58,900 nt of DNA from Gammaproteobacteria bacterium (GCA_021325195.1 JAJPHQ010000016.1:1-58900), one strand, 5' to 3'. Shown: positions 41,407-51,271, counted from the first letter of the stretch. The notes: generated by a model from the sequence alone, not told the origin. Numbers and translations: made by a program.

Positions 41407-42218
41407 TGCGCGGCCGTTCGATTCTCGTCGCGACCATGGCGCTGTTCGCTGCCGCCACCGCGCATGCGGGCGACGCACCGGCCAACCCTGTCACTGGCAA
41501 CCTCGCGATCACGTCCGATTACGTGTTCCGCGGCCTGACCCAGACCTGGGGCCGGCCCGCGCTCCAGGGCGGCGCCAGCTACAGCGCCGCAAACGGTTTC
41601 ACGGCGGGCTTCTGGGCCTCCGGCATCAGCGAGCGCAGCTATCCCGGCGCCGCGATGGAGCTGGATCTTTTCACCAGCTACGGAAGCAGCGTCGGCCGGG
41701 ACTGGTCATGGCGGGCGGGGCTGTACGGCTGCGTCTATCCCCGCGGCAATCTCGATCACGCGAATCCGCGTCTGCCGTCGCGCTCGTTCGATACCCTGGA
41801 AGCCAACGTGACGGTGAGCTGGCGCTGGCTCACGCTGAAATACAACCGCGCGCTCACCGACTACTTCGCTGCGGACGTGGAGGAAGGCTACCGCGGCGAT
41901 TCGCGCGGCACGGGCTACCTGCAACTGGATGCCGTGCTGGCGCTGGGCGGTGCCTGGAGTCTCGCGCTGCACGCGGGGCATACGCATTACACCACCGCGC
42001 TGACGATGCCGCTGGCGGATGGCGCGCGCAACCCCGGCTACAGCGATTTCGGCGCAACCCTGGCATATCCGTTGAATCCGCACTGGTCGCTGAGCGGCGG
42101 TGTCACGTACGCCACCAATGCAGCCTTTTATCGCCGTACCGCGAGTCTCTTGAACCCGGGCGACGTTCTCGATGTCGGCGGGACCCGTGGGTTTTTCATG
42201 CTTCAGGGCGGCTTTTGA
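41406..42218 (+). CDS. TorF-family putative porin inside the kdp operon
   Basis: 270 residues with a signal peptide (ILVATMALFAAATAHA). The mature protein begins NLAITSDYVFRGLTQTWGRPALQGGASYSAANGF, the signature of the TorF (Gcw_chp) outer-membrane family, and reads as alternating beta-strands to a C-terminal Phe (FFMLQGGF), as expected of a barrel. It is coupled to kdpB by a one-base overlap and sits 75 bases before kdpC. A role in bringing K+ across the outer membrane for Kdp is inferred from position only. Confidence 0.85.
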   Translation: MRGRSILVATMALFAAATAHAGDAPANPVTGNLAITSDYVFRGLTQTWGRPALQGGASYSAANGFTAGFWASGISERSYPGAAMELDLFTSYGSSVGRDWSWRAGLYGCVYPRGNLDHANPRLPSRSFDTLEANVTVSWRWLTLKYNRALTDYFAADVEEGYRGDSRGTGYLQLDAVLALGGAWSLALHAGHTHYTTALTMPLADGARNPGYSDFGATLAYPLNPHWSLSGGVTYATNAAFYRRTASLLNPGDVLDVGGTRGFFMLQGGF

Positions 42219-42293
42219 TGCGATCGATCCATGATCGCGGAATGCAGCATGCGGCCGTCGCAGCCGCACCCTTGGAATGAGCGGAGACCCGCC

Positions 42294-42884
42294 ATGGGCA
42301 AACTGTTTCGCCAAGCCTTCGCGCTGTTGCTGTCGCTGACCGCGATCACCGGTCTGGCCTATCCGTTCGCGGTGACGGGCATCGCGCAACTCGCATTTCC
42401 GAACCAGGCCAATGGCAGCCTGATCCTGCGCGATGGCAGACCGATCGGTTCCGCGCTGATCGGCCAGTCATTCACCGATCCGGAATATTTCTGGGGCCGG
42501 CCCTCGGCCACCACGCCGCAGCCTTACAACGGCACCGCTTCGGGAGGCTCGAACCTGGGCCCCACCAATCCCGCGCTGACCGACGCAGTGAAGGCGCGCA
42601 TCGCCGCGCTGCGCGCGGCCGACCCCGGCAACCACGCGCCGGTGCCGGTGGATCTGGTGACCGCATCGGGCAGCGGGCTCGATCCCGACATTTCACCGGC
42701 CGCGGCGCTGTATCAGGTGCCTCGGGTGGCGCGGGCACGCGGCCTGCCGCAGGCGGAGGTGCGGACGTTGGTGAACCGCCACATCGCCGGACGCCAGTTC
42801 GGGGTGCTGGGCGAACCGCGCGTCGATGTGCTGGAACTCAACCTGGCACTGGACACGCTATCCGTCGCTCGACCACGCCGCTAA
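42294..42884 (+). CDS. kdpC: K+-transporting ATPase subunit KdpC
   Basis: 196 residues from the ATG at 42294, with GGAG 10 bases upstream; a longer frame start overlaps no conserved sequence. One N-terminal helix ([25 protein letters not shown]), then the periplasmic domain with [50 protein letters not shown] and [30 protein letters not shown], here noted in parts from residues 40 to 150. It assists K+ binding by the complex. Followed by kdpD after 9 bases. Confidence 0.96.
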   Translation: MGKLFRQAFALLLSLTAITGLAYPFAVTGIAQLAFPNQANGSLILRDGRPIGSALIGQSFTDPEYFWGRPSATTPQPYNGTASGGSNLGPTNPALTDAVKARIAALRAADPGNHAPVPVDLVTASGSGLDPDISPAAALYQVPRVARARGLPQAEVRTLVNRHIAGRQFGVLGEPRVDVLELNLALDTLSVARPRR

Positions 42885-42893
42885 GGTAATCGC

Positions 42894-45581
42894 ATGGATG
42901 AAACGGCGCCCCGCGAAATCCGGGCGGATGCCCTGCTCGATGCCGTGCGTGGCGAGCGGCAGCGGCGGCTGAAGATCTTTCTGGGCGCCGCGCCGGGCGT
43001 CGGCAAGACCTGGGCCATGCTGTCGGCCGCGCGCGAGCTGAAGAAGCAGGGCGTGGACGTTGTGGCGGGACTGGTGGAAACCCACGGTCGCGCGGAGACG
43101 GCGGCACTGCTGGAGGGGCTGGAAGTGCTGCCGCGGCGGCGCGTGGACTACCGCGGCCGCGTTTTCGGGGAGTTCGATCTCGACGCGGCGCTGGCGCGCA
43201 AACCGTCGGTGCTGCTGGTGGACGAGTTGGCGCACACCAATCTTCCCGGCGGCCGCCACGAGCGACGCTGGCAGGATGTCGCCGAGCTGCTCGATGCCGG
43301 CATCGAGGTCTATGCCACGCTCAACGTGCAGCACCTCGAAAGCCTCAACGACCAGGTGCGGCGCATTACCGGGGTCACCGTGCGCGAGCGCGTGCCCGAC
43401 GCGTTTCTCGATCGCGCCCGCGACATCGTGCTGGTGGACCTGCCGCCGCGCGAACTGATCCAGCGCCTGAAACAGGGCAAGGTGTACGTGCCCGAGACCG
43501 CCGCCGCGGCGCTGGATGCGTTCTTCACGCCCACCAATCTGGCCGCGCTGCGCGAACTCGCGGTCGAAACCGTGGCCGCGCACGTGGAAAGCGACCTGCG
43601 CGGCAGCATGCTGGCGCGGGGCACGGCGATGCCGGTGCGCCGCCGCGTGCTGGCGGCGATCGACGGTCATGCACAAAGCGAATATCTGGTGCGCATGGCA
43701 CGGCGGATCGCCGAGCGCCGCGGCTCGCCGTGGGGCGTGGTGTTCGTGGATACCGGCCAGCCGCCCGATCCGGCCCGGCGCGAACGGCTGGAGGCCGCAT
43801 TGCGGCTGGCGCGGCGGCTGGGCGGCGACGGCGAGGTGCTGCGCGGTCACGCGATCGCCGACGAATTGATGGCGTACGCCGACCGCGAGGGCGTGGGCCA
43901 GATCATCCTGAGCCGCACCCGCGAACGCCCGATCGCGCGGATGCTGGGCCGTTCGCTGACGCAGCAACTGCTGCGCCGCGGCGCCCACCTCGAGCTCACC
44001 ATCGTGGCCACCCCCGCCGAACGCGCGGCCGCGCGCCGGCGATTGCACGTGCCGCGGCTGCCGGGCGGACCGGGCCGGCGCGGCGAATATCTGTTCGCCA
44101 CGCTGACTTCGCTGGCGGCACTGGGCGTGGCCTTCCTGAGCCAGCGTTACCTCTCGGTGGCGAACCTGTCGCTGATTTTCCTCACCGCGGTGCTGGTGGT
44201 CGCGGTGCGCACGCGCATGGCGGTGGCGGTCTATACCGCGCTGCTGTGCTTCGTCGCCTACAACTTCTTCTTCGCGCCACCTATCTATTCGCTGACGATC
44301 TCCAGCCCCGACGACGTGCTCACGGTATGCCTGTTTCTGGCCGCGGCGCTGGTGTGCAGCCGTCTGGCCACTCGGCTGGTACTGCAGGTGGAATCATTGC
44401 GCGCGGCCCATGCGCAATCGCGTGCACTGCTGGCGCTGGGTCAACGGCTCGCGGCCAGCACCGACGCGCACGGCATCCGCGCCGCCGGGGTGGCGGCGCT
44501 GGCGCAGGCGTTGCGTTGCGAAGCGGCGATCCTGGCGCGCGACACGTCGGACGCCATGCGGGTGGCCGCATCGTCGCCCGCCGGCATGCAAGTGCAGACC
44601 CAGGACCTGGCCGCCGCCGACTGGTGCGAACGCCACGGCGCACAGGCCGGACGCTTCACCGACACGCTGAACGCCGCGCCGTGCTGGCTGCTGCCGCTGG
44701 GCAGCGAGGACAACCGGCTGGGGGTGGCCGCGCTGCGTTTCCAGTCCGGCGCGACCGAGCCCGATCCTGACCAGCGCAGCCTGGCACTGGCGATGGTACA
44801 GGACATCGGCCAGGCACTGGCGCGTGCACGGCTGGCCGAAGAACTGGAAGGCGCACGCGTGCTGGGCGAGACCGAGCGTCTGCGCAACGCGCTGCTGTCT
44901 TCGGTGTCGCACGACCTGCGCTCGCCGCTGGCCTCGATGATCGGTTCCGCCGGCACGCTCGCGAACTACGGCGAGCAACTGCCCGCACACGAGCGGCGCG
45001 AACTGCTGGAGGCGATCCTGGGCGAAGGGCAGCGCCTCGACCGCTACATCCAGAACCTGCTGGACATGACCCGCCTCGGGCACGGCACGCTCAAGCTCAA
45101 TCGGGACTGGACCGACGTGGCCGAGATCGTGGCCGCCGCGGTCACGCGGTTGCACAAGCTTTTCCCCGCCGTACGCGTGGATACCGTGTTGCCGCCGGAC
45201 ACGCTGCTGCTGTACGTGCATCCGGCATTGATCGAGCAGGCGCTGTTCAACATCCTCGAAAATGCGGCACGCTTCACGCCGCCGGAGCAATCGATAGTGG
45301 TGAACGTGCGCGTCGCGGGTGCGAACCTGCTGGTCGAGGTCAGCGATCGCGGGCCGGGCATACCCGAAGCCGAACGCGCGCGGATCTTCGACATGTTCTA
45401 TTCGGTGTCGCGCGGCGACCGCGGCACGGGCGGCACCGGGCTCGGCCTTGCCATCTGCCGCGGCATGATCGGCGCGCACGGCGGCAGCGTCGAGGCCTTG
45501 CCGCGCGAAGGAGGCGGCACCACCATCCGCATCAGCCTGCCGCTGCCTTCGGAATCCGCGAATCAGGGTGCCCCCGCATGA
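42894..45581 (+). CDS. kdpD: Osmosensitive K+ channel sensor histidine kinase KdpD
   Basis: 895 residues, within one residue of E. coli KdpD. Walker A GAAPGVGKT at 31-39 in the N-terminal KdpD domain, a USP-like domain about 250-370, four clustered membrane helices about 395-500, a GAF-like region about 520-650, phospho-accepting His673 in SSVSHDLRSPLASM (same number as E. coli), and an HATPase domain with NAARFTPPE, DRGPGIP and GTGGTGLGLAIC. It senses low K+ and controls KdpE. Coupled to kdpE by ATGA (45578-45581). Confidence 0.97.
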   Translation: MDETAPREIRADALLDAVRGERQRRLKIFLGAAPGVGKTWAMLSAARELKKQGVDVVAGLVETHGRAETAALLEGLEVLPRRRVDYRGRVFGEFDLDAALARKPSVLLVDELAHTNLPGGRHERRWQDVAELLDAGIEVYATLNVQHLESLNDQVRRITGVTVRERVPDAFLDRARDIVLVDLPPRELIQRLKQGKVYVPETAAAALDAFFTPTNLAALRELAVETVAAHVESDLRGSMLARGTAMPVRRRVLAAIDGHAQSEYLVRMARRIAERRGSPWGVVFVDTGQPPDPARRERLEAALRLARRLGGDGEVLRGHAIADELMAYADREGVGQIILSRTRERPIARMLGRSLTQQLLRRGAHLELTIVATPAERAAARRRLHVPRLPGGPGRRGEYLFATLTSLAALGVAFLSQRYLSVANLSLIFLTAVLVVAVRTRMAVAVYTALLCFVAYNFFFAPPIYSLTISSPDDVLTVCLFLAAALVCSRLATRLVLQVESLRAAHAQSRALLALGQRLAASTDAHGIRAAGVAALAQALRCEAAILARDTSDAMRVAASSPAGMQVQTQDLAAADWCERHGAQAGRFTDTLNAAPCWLLPLGSEDNRLGVAALRFQSGATEPDPDQRSLALAMVQDIGQALARARLAEELEGARVLGETERLRNALLSSVSHDLRSPLASMIGSAGTLANYGEQLPAHERRELLEAILGEGQRLDRYIQNLLDMTRLGHGTLKLNRDWTDVAEIVAAAVTRLHKLFPAVRVDTVLPPDTLLLYVHPALIEQALFNILENAARFTPPEQSIVVNVRVAGANLLVEVSDRGPGIPEAERARIFDMFYSVSRGDRGTGGTGLGLAICRGMIGAHGGSVEALPREGGGTTIRISLPLPSESANQGAPA

Positions 45582-46279
45582 ATGCGTCGCCGCGCGTGCT
45601 CGTGATTGACGACGAACCGCAGATCCGCCGCTTCCTCGACATCGGCCTGCGCGCGGAAGGCTACCAAGTGCTGCAGGCCGCCACCGCCGCGGAAGGCCTG
45701 GCGCTCGCCGCGACGCGCGAACCCGATCTGGTGATCCTGGATATCGGCCTGTCTGACCGGGAAGGCCACGAGGTGCTGGCCGAACTGCGTCAATGGAGCC
45801 AGGTGCCGGTGTTGATGCTGTCGGTACGCAACGCGGAAGCGGAAAAGGTGCGCGCGCTGGACGCCGGCGCCAATGACTACGTGACCAAACCGTTCGGCAT
45901 CCAGGAGCTGATGGCGCGCTTGCGCGCGCTGTTGCGCGACCGTGCCTTGGCCGGTACCCCGGAAACGCAACCCTGCTACGACGACGGCAGGCTCGGCATC
46001 GACCTTGCGCGGCGCGAAGTGCGCGTGGACGGCGAGCTGGTTCCACTGACACGCAAGGAATACGCGGTGCTGGCCTTGCTGGTGCGGAATGCCGGACACG
46101 TGGTCACCCAGCCGCAATTGCTGCGCGAGGTGTGGGGGGCCAGCCACGTGCACGACAGCCAGTACCTGCGCATCGTGGTGGGCAAGCTGAGGCAGAAACT
46201 GGGCGACGATCCCGCCGAACCGCGCTGGCTGAAGACCGAACCGGGTGTGGGTTACCGCTTTCTGGTCCGCGAGGATTGA
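45578..46279 (+). CDS. kdpE: Response regulator KdpE
   Basis: 233 residues. Receiver domain with acidic pocket Asp11-Asp12 (VIDDEPQ), phosphorylated Asp55 (LVILDIGL) and Lys near 104 (NDYVTKPFG). The OmpR-type winged helix ends in SQYLRIVVGKLRQKLGDDPAEPRWLKTEPGVGYRF, noted here only as its final 30 or so residues. It activates kdp transcription. Last gene of the operon, converging on rplQ. Confidence 0.97.
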   Translation: MNASPRVLVIDDEPQIRRFLDIGLRAEGYQVLQAATAAEGLALAATREPDLVILDIGLSDREGHEVLAELRQWSQVPVLMLSVRNAEAEKVRALDAGANDYVTKPFGIQELMARLRALLRDRALAGTPETQPCYDDGRLGIDLARREVRVDGELVPLTRKEYAVLALLVRNAGHVVTQPQLLREVWGASHVHDSQYLRIVVGKLRQKLGDDPAEPRWLKTEPGVGYRFLVRED

Positions 46280-46331
46280 CCGGGCACCGGCCTTTCCGAT
46301 GTCATGCCGCGGGCAACGATCCCCGGAACGA

Positions 46332-46356
46332 CAAGGCCCCGCGGAGCGGGGCCTTG
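46332..46356. terminator. Hairpin between convergent kdpE and rplQ
   Basis: An 11-bp perfect stem (CAAGGCCCCGC at 46332-46342 with 46346-46356, loop GGA). T-rich sequence follows on the minus strand (TTGTCGTT), so it probably terminates the ribosomal-protein transcript and may also stop kdp readthrough. Confidence 0.65.
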
Positions 46357-46383
46357 CTGCAACAGATTCGGCGGAAGAACCCG

Positions 46384-46770
46384 TCAGTCCGCGGCGGCCT
46401 CGGCCGGTGCCTGCGGACGATCGACCAGTTCCACGTAGGCCATCGGCGCGTTGTCGCCGTCGCGGTTGCCGCACTTGATGATGCGCAGATAGCCGCCCTT
46501 GCGTTCGCGGTAGCGGGGGCCGAGCTCCACGAACAGCTTGCCGACCGCCTGCTTGTCGCGCAGGCGCGCGAAGGCAAGACGGCGGTTGGCCACGCCGTCG
46601 GTCTTGGCCAGCGTGATCAGCGGCTCGGCCACGCGGCGCAGTTCCTTGGCCTTGGGCAGGGTGGTGCGGATCAGCTCGTGCTTGATCAGCGACGCGGTCA
46701 TGTTCTTGAACATGGCCTCGCGATGGCTGCTGGTCCGGTTGAGCTTGCGTCCGGATTTGAGATGGCGCAT
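46384..46770 (-). CDS. rplQ: 50S ribosomal protein L17
   Basis: 128 residues beginning [20 protein letters not shown], the invariant L17 opening, and holding the [20 protein letters not shown] core. Last gene of the alpha operon (rpsM-rpsK-rpsD-rpoA-rplQ); its start is 204 bases from the rpoA stop codon, a gap filled by hairpin repeats. Confidence 0.97.
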   Translation of the reverse strand: MRHLKSGRKLNRTSSHREAMFKNMTASLIKHELIRTTLPKAKELRRVAEPLITLAKTDGVANRRLAFARLRDKQAVGKLFVELGPRYRERKGGYLRIIKCGNRDGDNAPMAYVELVDRPQAPAEAAAD

Positions 46771-46844
46771 GACTTGTTTCTCTCTTTATCGTTATGGGAA
46801 TTTCGGAAACTGCTCCGGATTCCCGCGGAATACCCGCTATTCGT

Positions 46845-46934
46845 GCGATCGTCCCTGATCGCTGCATCACAGATAGCTTTGAGTACGGCGATCAGAGTGA
46901 GTTACAGATTCCAAAAGCGGCCATCCATGGCCGC
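46845..46934. repeat. Two dispersed hairpin elements in the rpoA-rplQ spacer
   Basis: GCGATCGTCCCTGATCGC at 46845-46862 and GCGGCCATCCATGGCCGC at 46917-46934 are 6-bp perfect stems around a 6-base loop. They are the same family as the arrays at 49156-49320 and 56739-56984. Confidence 0.75.
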
Positions 46935-46973
46935 ACTCTTCAATAACAGCCGCTTCGTTTGAAACGTTCCTGC

Positions 46974-47972
46974 CTAACCCAACTGCATCCCGTGCGACAG
47001 TCCCGCCGGCGGCCAGTTTTCGAGCTTGGTGCCGAGCGACAGTCCCTTGGCGGCCAGCACGTCCTTGATCTCGGTCAGCGACTTCTTGCCGAGGTTCGGG
47101 GTCTTGAGCAGCTCGACCTCGGTCTTCTGCACCAGGTCGCCGATGTAGTAGATGCTCTCGGCCTTGAGGCAGTTGGCCGAACGCACGGTCAGCTCCAGAT
47201 CGTCGATCGGGCGCAGCAGGATCTGGTCGAAGCCGCCCTTTTCCTTCTCGGATTCCGACGATTCGCGGCGGGTGAAATCGCCGAACACGGAAAGCTGGTC
47301 CAGCAGCGTCTCGGCGGCCTTGCGCACGGCTTCATCGGCCTGCACGGTGCCGTTGGTCTCGACGTCCAGCACCAGCTTGTCGAGATTGGTGCGCTGCTCG
47401 ACGCGCGCGGCGTCCACTTCGTATGCGACGCGGCGCACCGGGCAGAACGAGGCGTCGATCTGCAGCTTGCCGATCGGGCGCGATTCCTCGTCCGGATTGA
47501 CCCGGCTGACCGCAGGCTGATAACCGATGCCGCGCTTGACCTTGAGGCGCATGTTCAGCGCGATGTCCTTGGTCAGATGGCAGATCACGTGTTCGGGGTT
47601 GACGATCTCCACCGTGTGGTCGGTGACGATGTCGCCCGCGGTGACCGTGCCCCTGCCCTTCTTGGAAAGCGTCAGCGTGGTTTCGTCCACGCCGTGCATC
47701 CGGATCGCGACGCCCTTGAGGTTCAGCAGCACCTCGATCACGTCCTCCTGCAACCCTTCCAGCGTGGTGTATTCGTGCAGCACGCCGTCGATCTCGACCT
47801 CGGTGATCGCGCAGCCGGGAATCGAGGACAGCAGCACGCGTCGCAGCGCGTTGCCGAGGGTGTGGCCGTAGCCGCGTTCCAGCGGCTCGACGATGACGCG
47901 CGCGTGGTTCGGGCCGATCTGCTCGACGTTGAGACCGCGCGGACGCAGGACGTGGGTGGAAGAGACTGCCAT
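46974..47972 (-). CDS. rpoA: RNA polymerase subunit alpha
   Basis: 332 residues. N-terminal dimerisation domain with [20 protein letters not shown], and C-terminal domain with [21 protein letters not shown] and [15 protein letters not shown], the UP-element and activator contact helix. Length and order are normal for gammaproteobacteria. It lies in the alpha operon after rpsD, but with a 135-base spacer that holds one more hairpin element. Confidence 0.98.
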   Translation of the reverse strand: MAVSSTHVLRPRGLNVEQIGPNHARVIVEPLERGYGHTLGNALRRVLLSSIPGCAITEVEIDGVLHEYTTLEGLQEDVIEVLLNLKGVAIRMHGVDETTLTLSKKGRGTVTAGDIVTDHTVEIVNPEHVICHLTKDIALNMRLKVKRGIGYQPAVSRVNPDEESRPIGKLQIDASFCPVRRVAYEVDAARVEQRTNLDKLVLDVETNGTVQADEAVRKAAETLLDQLSVFGDFTRRESSESEKEKGGFDQILLRPIDDLELTVRSANCLKAESIYYIGDLVQKTEVELLKTPNLGKKSLTEIKDVLAAKGLSLGTKLENWPPAGLSHGMQLG

Positions 47973-48017
47973 GGGCTACTCCGGAAGAGACATGATGCGC
48001 CGTCCCTGCGCTTCAAA

Positions 48018-48035
48018 GCGGCCGTTCCTGGCCGC
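48018..48035. repeat. Single hairpin element in the rpsD-rpoA spacer
   Basis: GCGGCCGTTCCTGGCCGC: 6-bp perfect stem, 6-base loop, same family as the arrays elsewhere in this ribosomal cluster. Confidence 0.65.
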
Positions 48036-48107
48036 GATCTCGGCAAAACAACTGGGATTGCCGGAAGAACGGGCGCGAACGCAGCCCGTTTCCCCGGGCA
48101 GGACCGC

Positions 48108-48737
48108 TTACTTCGAATACAACTCGACGATCAGGGCCTCGTTGATGTCGGAAGGCAGGTCGCCGCGGTCAGGCAGCGACTTGAACACGCCGGCGAACTT
48201 CCGGGCGTCCACCTCGACCCAGCCGGGGCGCAGGTCCATGCCCTCGGCCAGGGTCATCGCCTCCTGCACGCGCAACTGCTTCTGCGCGTGCTCGGTCAGC
48301 GCGATCTCGTCGCCGGGACGCACGGCGTGCGAAGGCACGTTGACCTTCCTGCCGTTGACCAGGATCGCCTTGTGCGACACCAGCTGCCGTGCCTGCGCGC
48401 GGGTCACCGCGAAGCCCATCCGGTACACCACGTTGTCGAGACGGGTTTCCAGCATGCGCAGCAGGTTCTCGCCGGTGTTGCCCTTCAACTGCGACGCCTT
48501 CTTGTAGTAGTTGCCGAACTGGCGCTCAAGCACGCCGTAGATGCGCTTGACCTTCTGCTTCTCGCGCAACTGCACGGCGTAGTCGGACGGCCGCGAACGC
48601 TTGGCCGCCGCGCCGTGCTGGCCCGGCTTGTTCTCGAACTTGCACTTGGAATCGATCGCGCGCGCCGGGCTCTTCAGCGACAGGTCGGAACCTTCGCGGC
48701 GGGCCAGCTTGCAGGTGGGACCGCGGTATCTAGCCAT
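48108..48737 (-). CDS. rpsD: 30S ribosomal protein S4
   Basis: 209 residues. Opens [19 protein letters not shown] and has the S4 RNA-binding domain near 95-160 ([30 protein letters not shown] region). Primary 16S rRNA binder and, in E. coli, translational repressor of the alpha operon. The usual four zinc-binding cysteines of some S4 proteins are absent. Four bases after rpsK. Confidence 0.98.
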   Translation of the reverse strand: MARYRGPTCKLARREGSDLSLKSPARAIDSKCKFENKPGQHGAAAKRSRPSDYAVQLREKQKVKRIYGVLERQFGNYYKKASQLKGNTGENLLRMLETRLDNVVYRMGFAVTRAQARQLVSHKAILVNGRKVNVPSHAVRPGDEIALTEHAQKQLRVQEAMTLAEGMDLRPGWVEVDARKFAGVFKSLPDRGDLPSDINEALIVELYSK

Positions 48738-48741
48738 ACTC

Positions 48742-49128
48742 TTACACCCTGCGTTTCTTCGGCGGACGGCAGCCGTTGTGCGGAATCGGCGTGACGTCGA
48801 CGATGTTGGTGACCTTGTAACCGAGCGCGTTCAGCGAACGCACTGCCGACTCGCGGCCCGGGCCCGGACCCTTGATGCGCACTTCCAGCGACTTGACGCC
48901 GAAGTCCAGGGCGGTGCGGCCGGCCTTCTCGGCGGCGACCTGCGCGGCGAACGGCGTGGACTTGCGCGAACCGCGGAAGCCGGCACCACCCGCGGTCGCC
49001 CACGACAACGCGTTGCCCTGGCGATCGGTGATGGTGACGATGGTGTTGTTGAAGGAAGCCTGGATGTGCGCCACGCCGTCGGTGACGACGCGTTTGGCTT
49101 TCTTCTTGGTCTTGACCGGTGGTGCCAT
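48742..49128 (-). CDS. rpsK: 30S ribosomal protein S11
   Basis: 128 residues with [24 protein letters not shown], here noted as the N-terminal core at about 20-43, [12 protein letters not shown], and the C-terminal [18 protein letters not shown]. Platform protein of the small subunit. It is separated from rpsM by 247 bases occupied by a six-hairpin array. Confidence 0.98.
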   Translation of the reverse strand: MAPPVKTKKKAKRVVTDGVAHIQASFNNTIVTITDRQGNALSWATAGGAGFRGSRKSTPFAAQVAAEKAGRTALDFGVKSLEVRIKGPGPGRESAVRSLNALGYKVTNIVDVTPIPHNGCRPPKKRRV

Positions 49129-49155
49129 TGTCTATGGACTCTTTAGCTGAAAAGT

Positions 49156-49320
49156 GCGGCCATGGATGGCTGCTTCCTGATTTCCGCGATCATGGATGAT
49201 CGCCCTTCAATGCTGCGGTCCTGGATGACCGCTTTTCGATCCCTGCGATCAGGAAGATCGCTTTCGACAAACCGCAGCCGGGGATGGCTGCTTCTCGATC
49301 CTCGCGACCGGGACGATCGC
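49156..49320. repeat. Array of six hairpins with 29-30 base period between rpsM and rpsK
   Basis: Hairpins start at 49156, 49186, 49215, 49245, 49274 and 49304. Examples: GCGGCCATGGATGGCTGC, GCGATCATGGATGATCGC, GCGGTCCTGGATGACCGC. Stems differ from unit to unit but remain paired, and the loops stay close to ATGGAT. Linkers of about 12 bases are T/C-rich. No reading frame in the spacer looks coding. Confidence 0.8.
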
Positions 49321-49375
49321 ACGAATACGTTGGTGCTCCGGGGAATCGCGGAAGGACTCGCCCGGAGCCGCGACA

Positions 49376-49732
49376 CTATTTCTTGATCGGCCGGCGCGGA
49401 CCCTTCCGCGTGCGGGCATTGGTACGGGTGCGCTGGCCGCGCACCGGCAGGCCGCGCCGGTGGCGCAGGCCGCGGTAGGTGCCCAGGTCCATCAGGCGCT
49501 TGATGCTGATGCCGACCTCGCGGCGCAGGTCGCCCTCCACCGTGAACTTGGCCACCTCGCGGCGCAGGCTTTCGACCTCGCCTTCGGACAGCGACTTGAT
49601 CGGCGTCGCCGGATCGATACCCGCCTCGACGCAAATCCTGCGCGAACGCGAGCGGCCGATCCCGAAGATGCTCTGAAGGCCGACCCACACGTGCTTGTTG
49701 ACCGGCAAATTGACACCCGCAATGCGTGCCAT
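49376..49732 (-). CDS. rpsM: 30S ribosomal protein S13
   Basis: 118 residues from the ATG at 49732 ([19 protein letters not shown]); the longer frame upstream crosses the promoter. Helix-two-turn-helix [17 protein letters not shown] and the C-terminal [21 protein letters not shown] that touches tRNA. First gene of the alpha operon. Confidence 0.97.
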   Translation of the reverse strand: MARIAGVNLPVNKHVWVGLQSIFGIGRSRSRRICVEAGIDPATPIKSLSEGEVESLRREVAKFTVEGDLRREVGISIKRLMDLGTYRGLRHRRGLPVRGQRTRTNARTRKGPRRPIKK

Positions 49733-49786
49733 CTTGTCTCTTCTCCACTCCCGGAACGTTGCCGGTACGGCAAACTGGTCATTATA
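49733..49786 (-). promoter_or_regulatory. Promoter and leader of the alpha operon (rpsM)
   Basis: TATAAT on the minus strand at 49786-49781 is a perfect -10 box; the -35 region is weak (TTCCAG about 19 bases upstream). Transcription would start near 49774, leaving a leader of about 40 bases with GGAGAAGAG-type ribosome site (GAGTGGAGAAGAG) before the ATG at 49732. The spacer to secY contains no rpmJ. Confidence 0.6.
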
Positions 49787-49942
49787 GCCGAAAAACCCGG
49801 CCGGCTGGAAGTCACTCCTCTTCCGGCCGACCTGCCCCAAACCCGCCGGCACTGGCTGGCGCCGGCGCACCGAACCCCGGTCCGGTGCGGGAAACGCGAC
49901 GCGGCTGGCCGCGGCTGTTTCGTTGCGAACCGCGGCGGGAAA

Positions 49943-51271
49943 TCAGCTCCGCCGGAGGTTCGCCTTCTTCAGCAGGCTCTCGTACTGGTGCGAAACCAGG
50001 TGCGCCGAGACCTGCGCCCGGAAATCCATCGCCACCACCACCACGATCAGCAGCGAGGTGCCGCCGAAGTAGAACGGCACGTGCCAGGCCGTCTGCATGA
50101 AGGTCGGCACCAGGCACACCGCCGCCAGGTACACCGCGCCCGCGCCGGTCAGGCGCGTCAGCACCGCATCGATGTAGTCCGCGGTCGCCTTGCCCGGGCG
50201 GATGCCCGGAATCAGCGCGCCGGAGCGCTTGAGGTTGTCGGCGGTTTCCTGCGAATTGAACACGATCGCGGTGTAGAAGAACGCGAAGATGATGATCAGC
50301 AGCGCGTAGATGATCATGTACAGCGGTTCGCCCGGCGTCAGCGCGGTGGTGACCGCCTGCAGCCAGTGCAACTGGCTGGCATTGGAGAACCACGTCGAGG
50401 CGGTTGCCGGGAACAGGATCAGCGACGAGGCGAAGATCGGCGGGATCACGCCCGACATGTTGATCTTCAGCGGCAGGTGCGAACTCTGGTTCATGTACGC
50501 GCGGGAACCGCCCTGCCGCCGCGCGTAATTGACCGTGATGCGCCGCTGCGCGCTTTCCATGAACACGCAGAAGGCGGTCACGATCAGCACCACCGCCGCC
50601 ACCAGCAGCACCTTGATCGGCGACAGCTCGCCGTTCGAGGCCATCGACGCGGTCTGGGTCAGCGCGCGCGGCAGCCCGGCCACGATGCCGGCGAAGATGA
50701 TCAGCGAGATGCCGTTGCCGACGCCGCGCTCGGTGATCTGCTCGCCCAGCCACATCAGGAACATGCTGCCGGCGGTCAGGCCGATCACCGAGGCGAAGAT
50801 GAAGCCGAAACCGGGGTCGTATACGATCGGCACGCCGCCCGCGATGCCCTGCTTCTGCAGCGCGACCGCGACACCGAACGCCTGGAACGCCGACAGGCCC
50901 ACCGTGCCCCAGCGCGTGTACTTGGTCAGCACGCGCTGGCCGGCCTGGCCTTCCTTCTTCAGCGCCTGCCAGCTTGGCAGCACCGAACCCATCATCTGCA
51001 CCACGATGGATGCGGAAATGTACGGAATCACGCCCAGCGCGAACAGCGAGAAGCGCGCCAGCGCGCCGCCCGAGAACATGTTGAACATGTTCAGCAGGCC
51101 GCCGCCCTGCTCGATCATCCGGGTCATCGCTTCCGGGTTGACGCCCGGCACGGGGATGAACGAACCCAGCCGGAACACGATCAGCGCGCCGACCAGGAAC
51201 AGCAGGCGCTGCCGCAGCTCGGTCAGCTTGCCGAATGCCGCCAGCGGGTTGTTGGAAGTCGAACCTGCCAC
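49943..51271 (-). CDS. secY: Preprotein translocase subunit SecY
   Basis: 442 residues with ten membrane helices. Starts with GTG at 51271 (GTGGCAGGTTCG), two bases after the rplO stop. Conserved: RLGSFIPVPGVNPEAM near the N-terminus, plug region after helix 1 (NMFSGGALARFSLFALGVIPYISASI), cytosolic loop arginines near 255 and 355 (RPGKATADYID). Forms the SecYEG channel in the inner membrane. Confidence 0.97.
   Translation of the reverse strand: MAGSTSNNPLAAFGKLTELRQRLLFLVGALIVFRLGSFIPVPGVNPEAMTRMIEQGGGLLNMFNMFSGGALARFSLFALGVIPYISASIVVQMMGSVLPSWQALKKEGQAGQRVLTKYTRWGTVGLSAFQAFGVAVALQKQGIAGGVPIVYDPGFGFIFASVIGLTAGSMFLMWLGEQITERGVGNGISLIIFAGIVAGLPRALTQTASMASNGELSPIKVLLVAAVVLIVTAFCVFMESAQRRITVNYARRQGGSRAYMNQSSHLPLKINMSGVIPPIFASSLILFPATASTWFSNASQLHWLQAVTTALTPGEPLYMIIYALLIIIFAFFYTAIVFNSQETADNLKRSGALIPGIRPGKATADYIDAVLTRLTGAGAVYLAAVCLVPTFMQTAWHVPFYFGGTSLLIVVVVAMDFRAQVSAHLVSHQYESLLKKANLRRS

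Noticed and set aside
37497-41478. Long minus-strand frames (660 and 741 codons) opposite kdpA and kdpB
   Set aside because: Antisense to conserved kdp genes; His/Gln/Arg-rich composition without domains.
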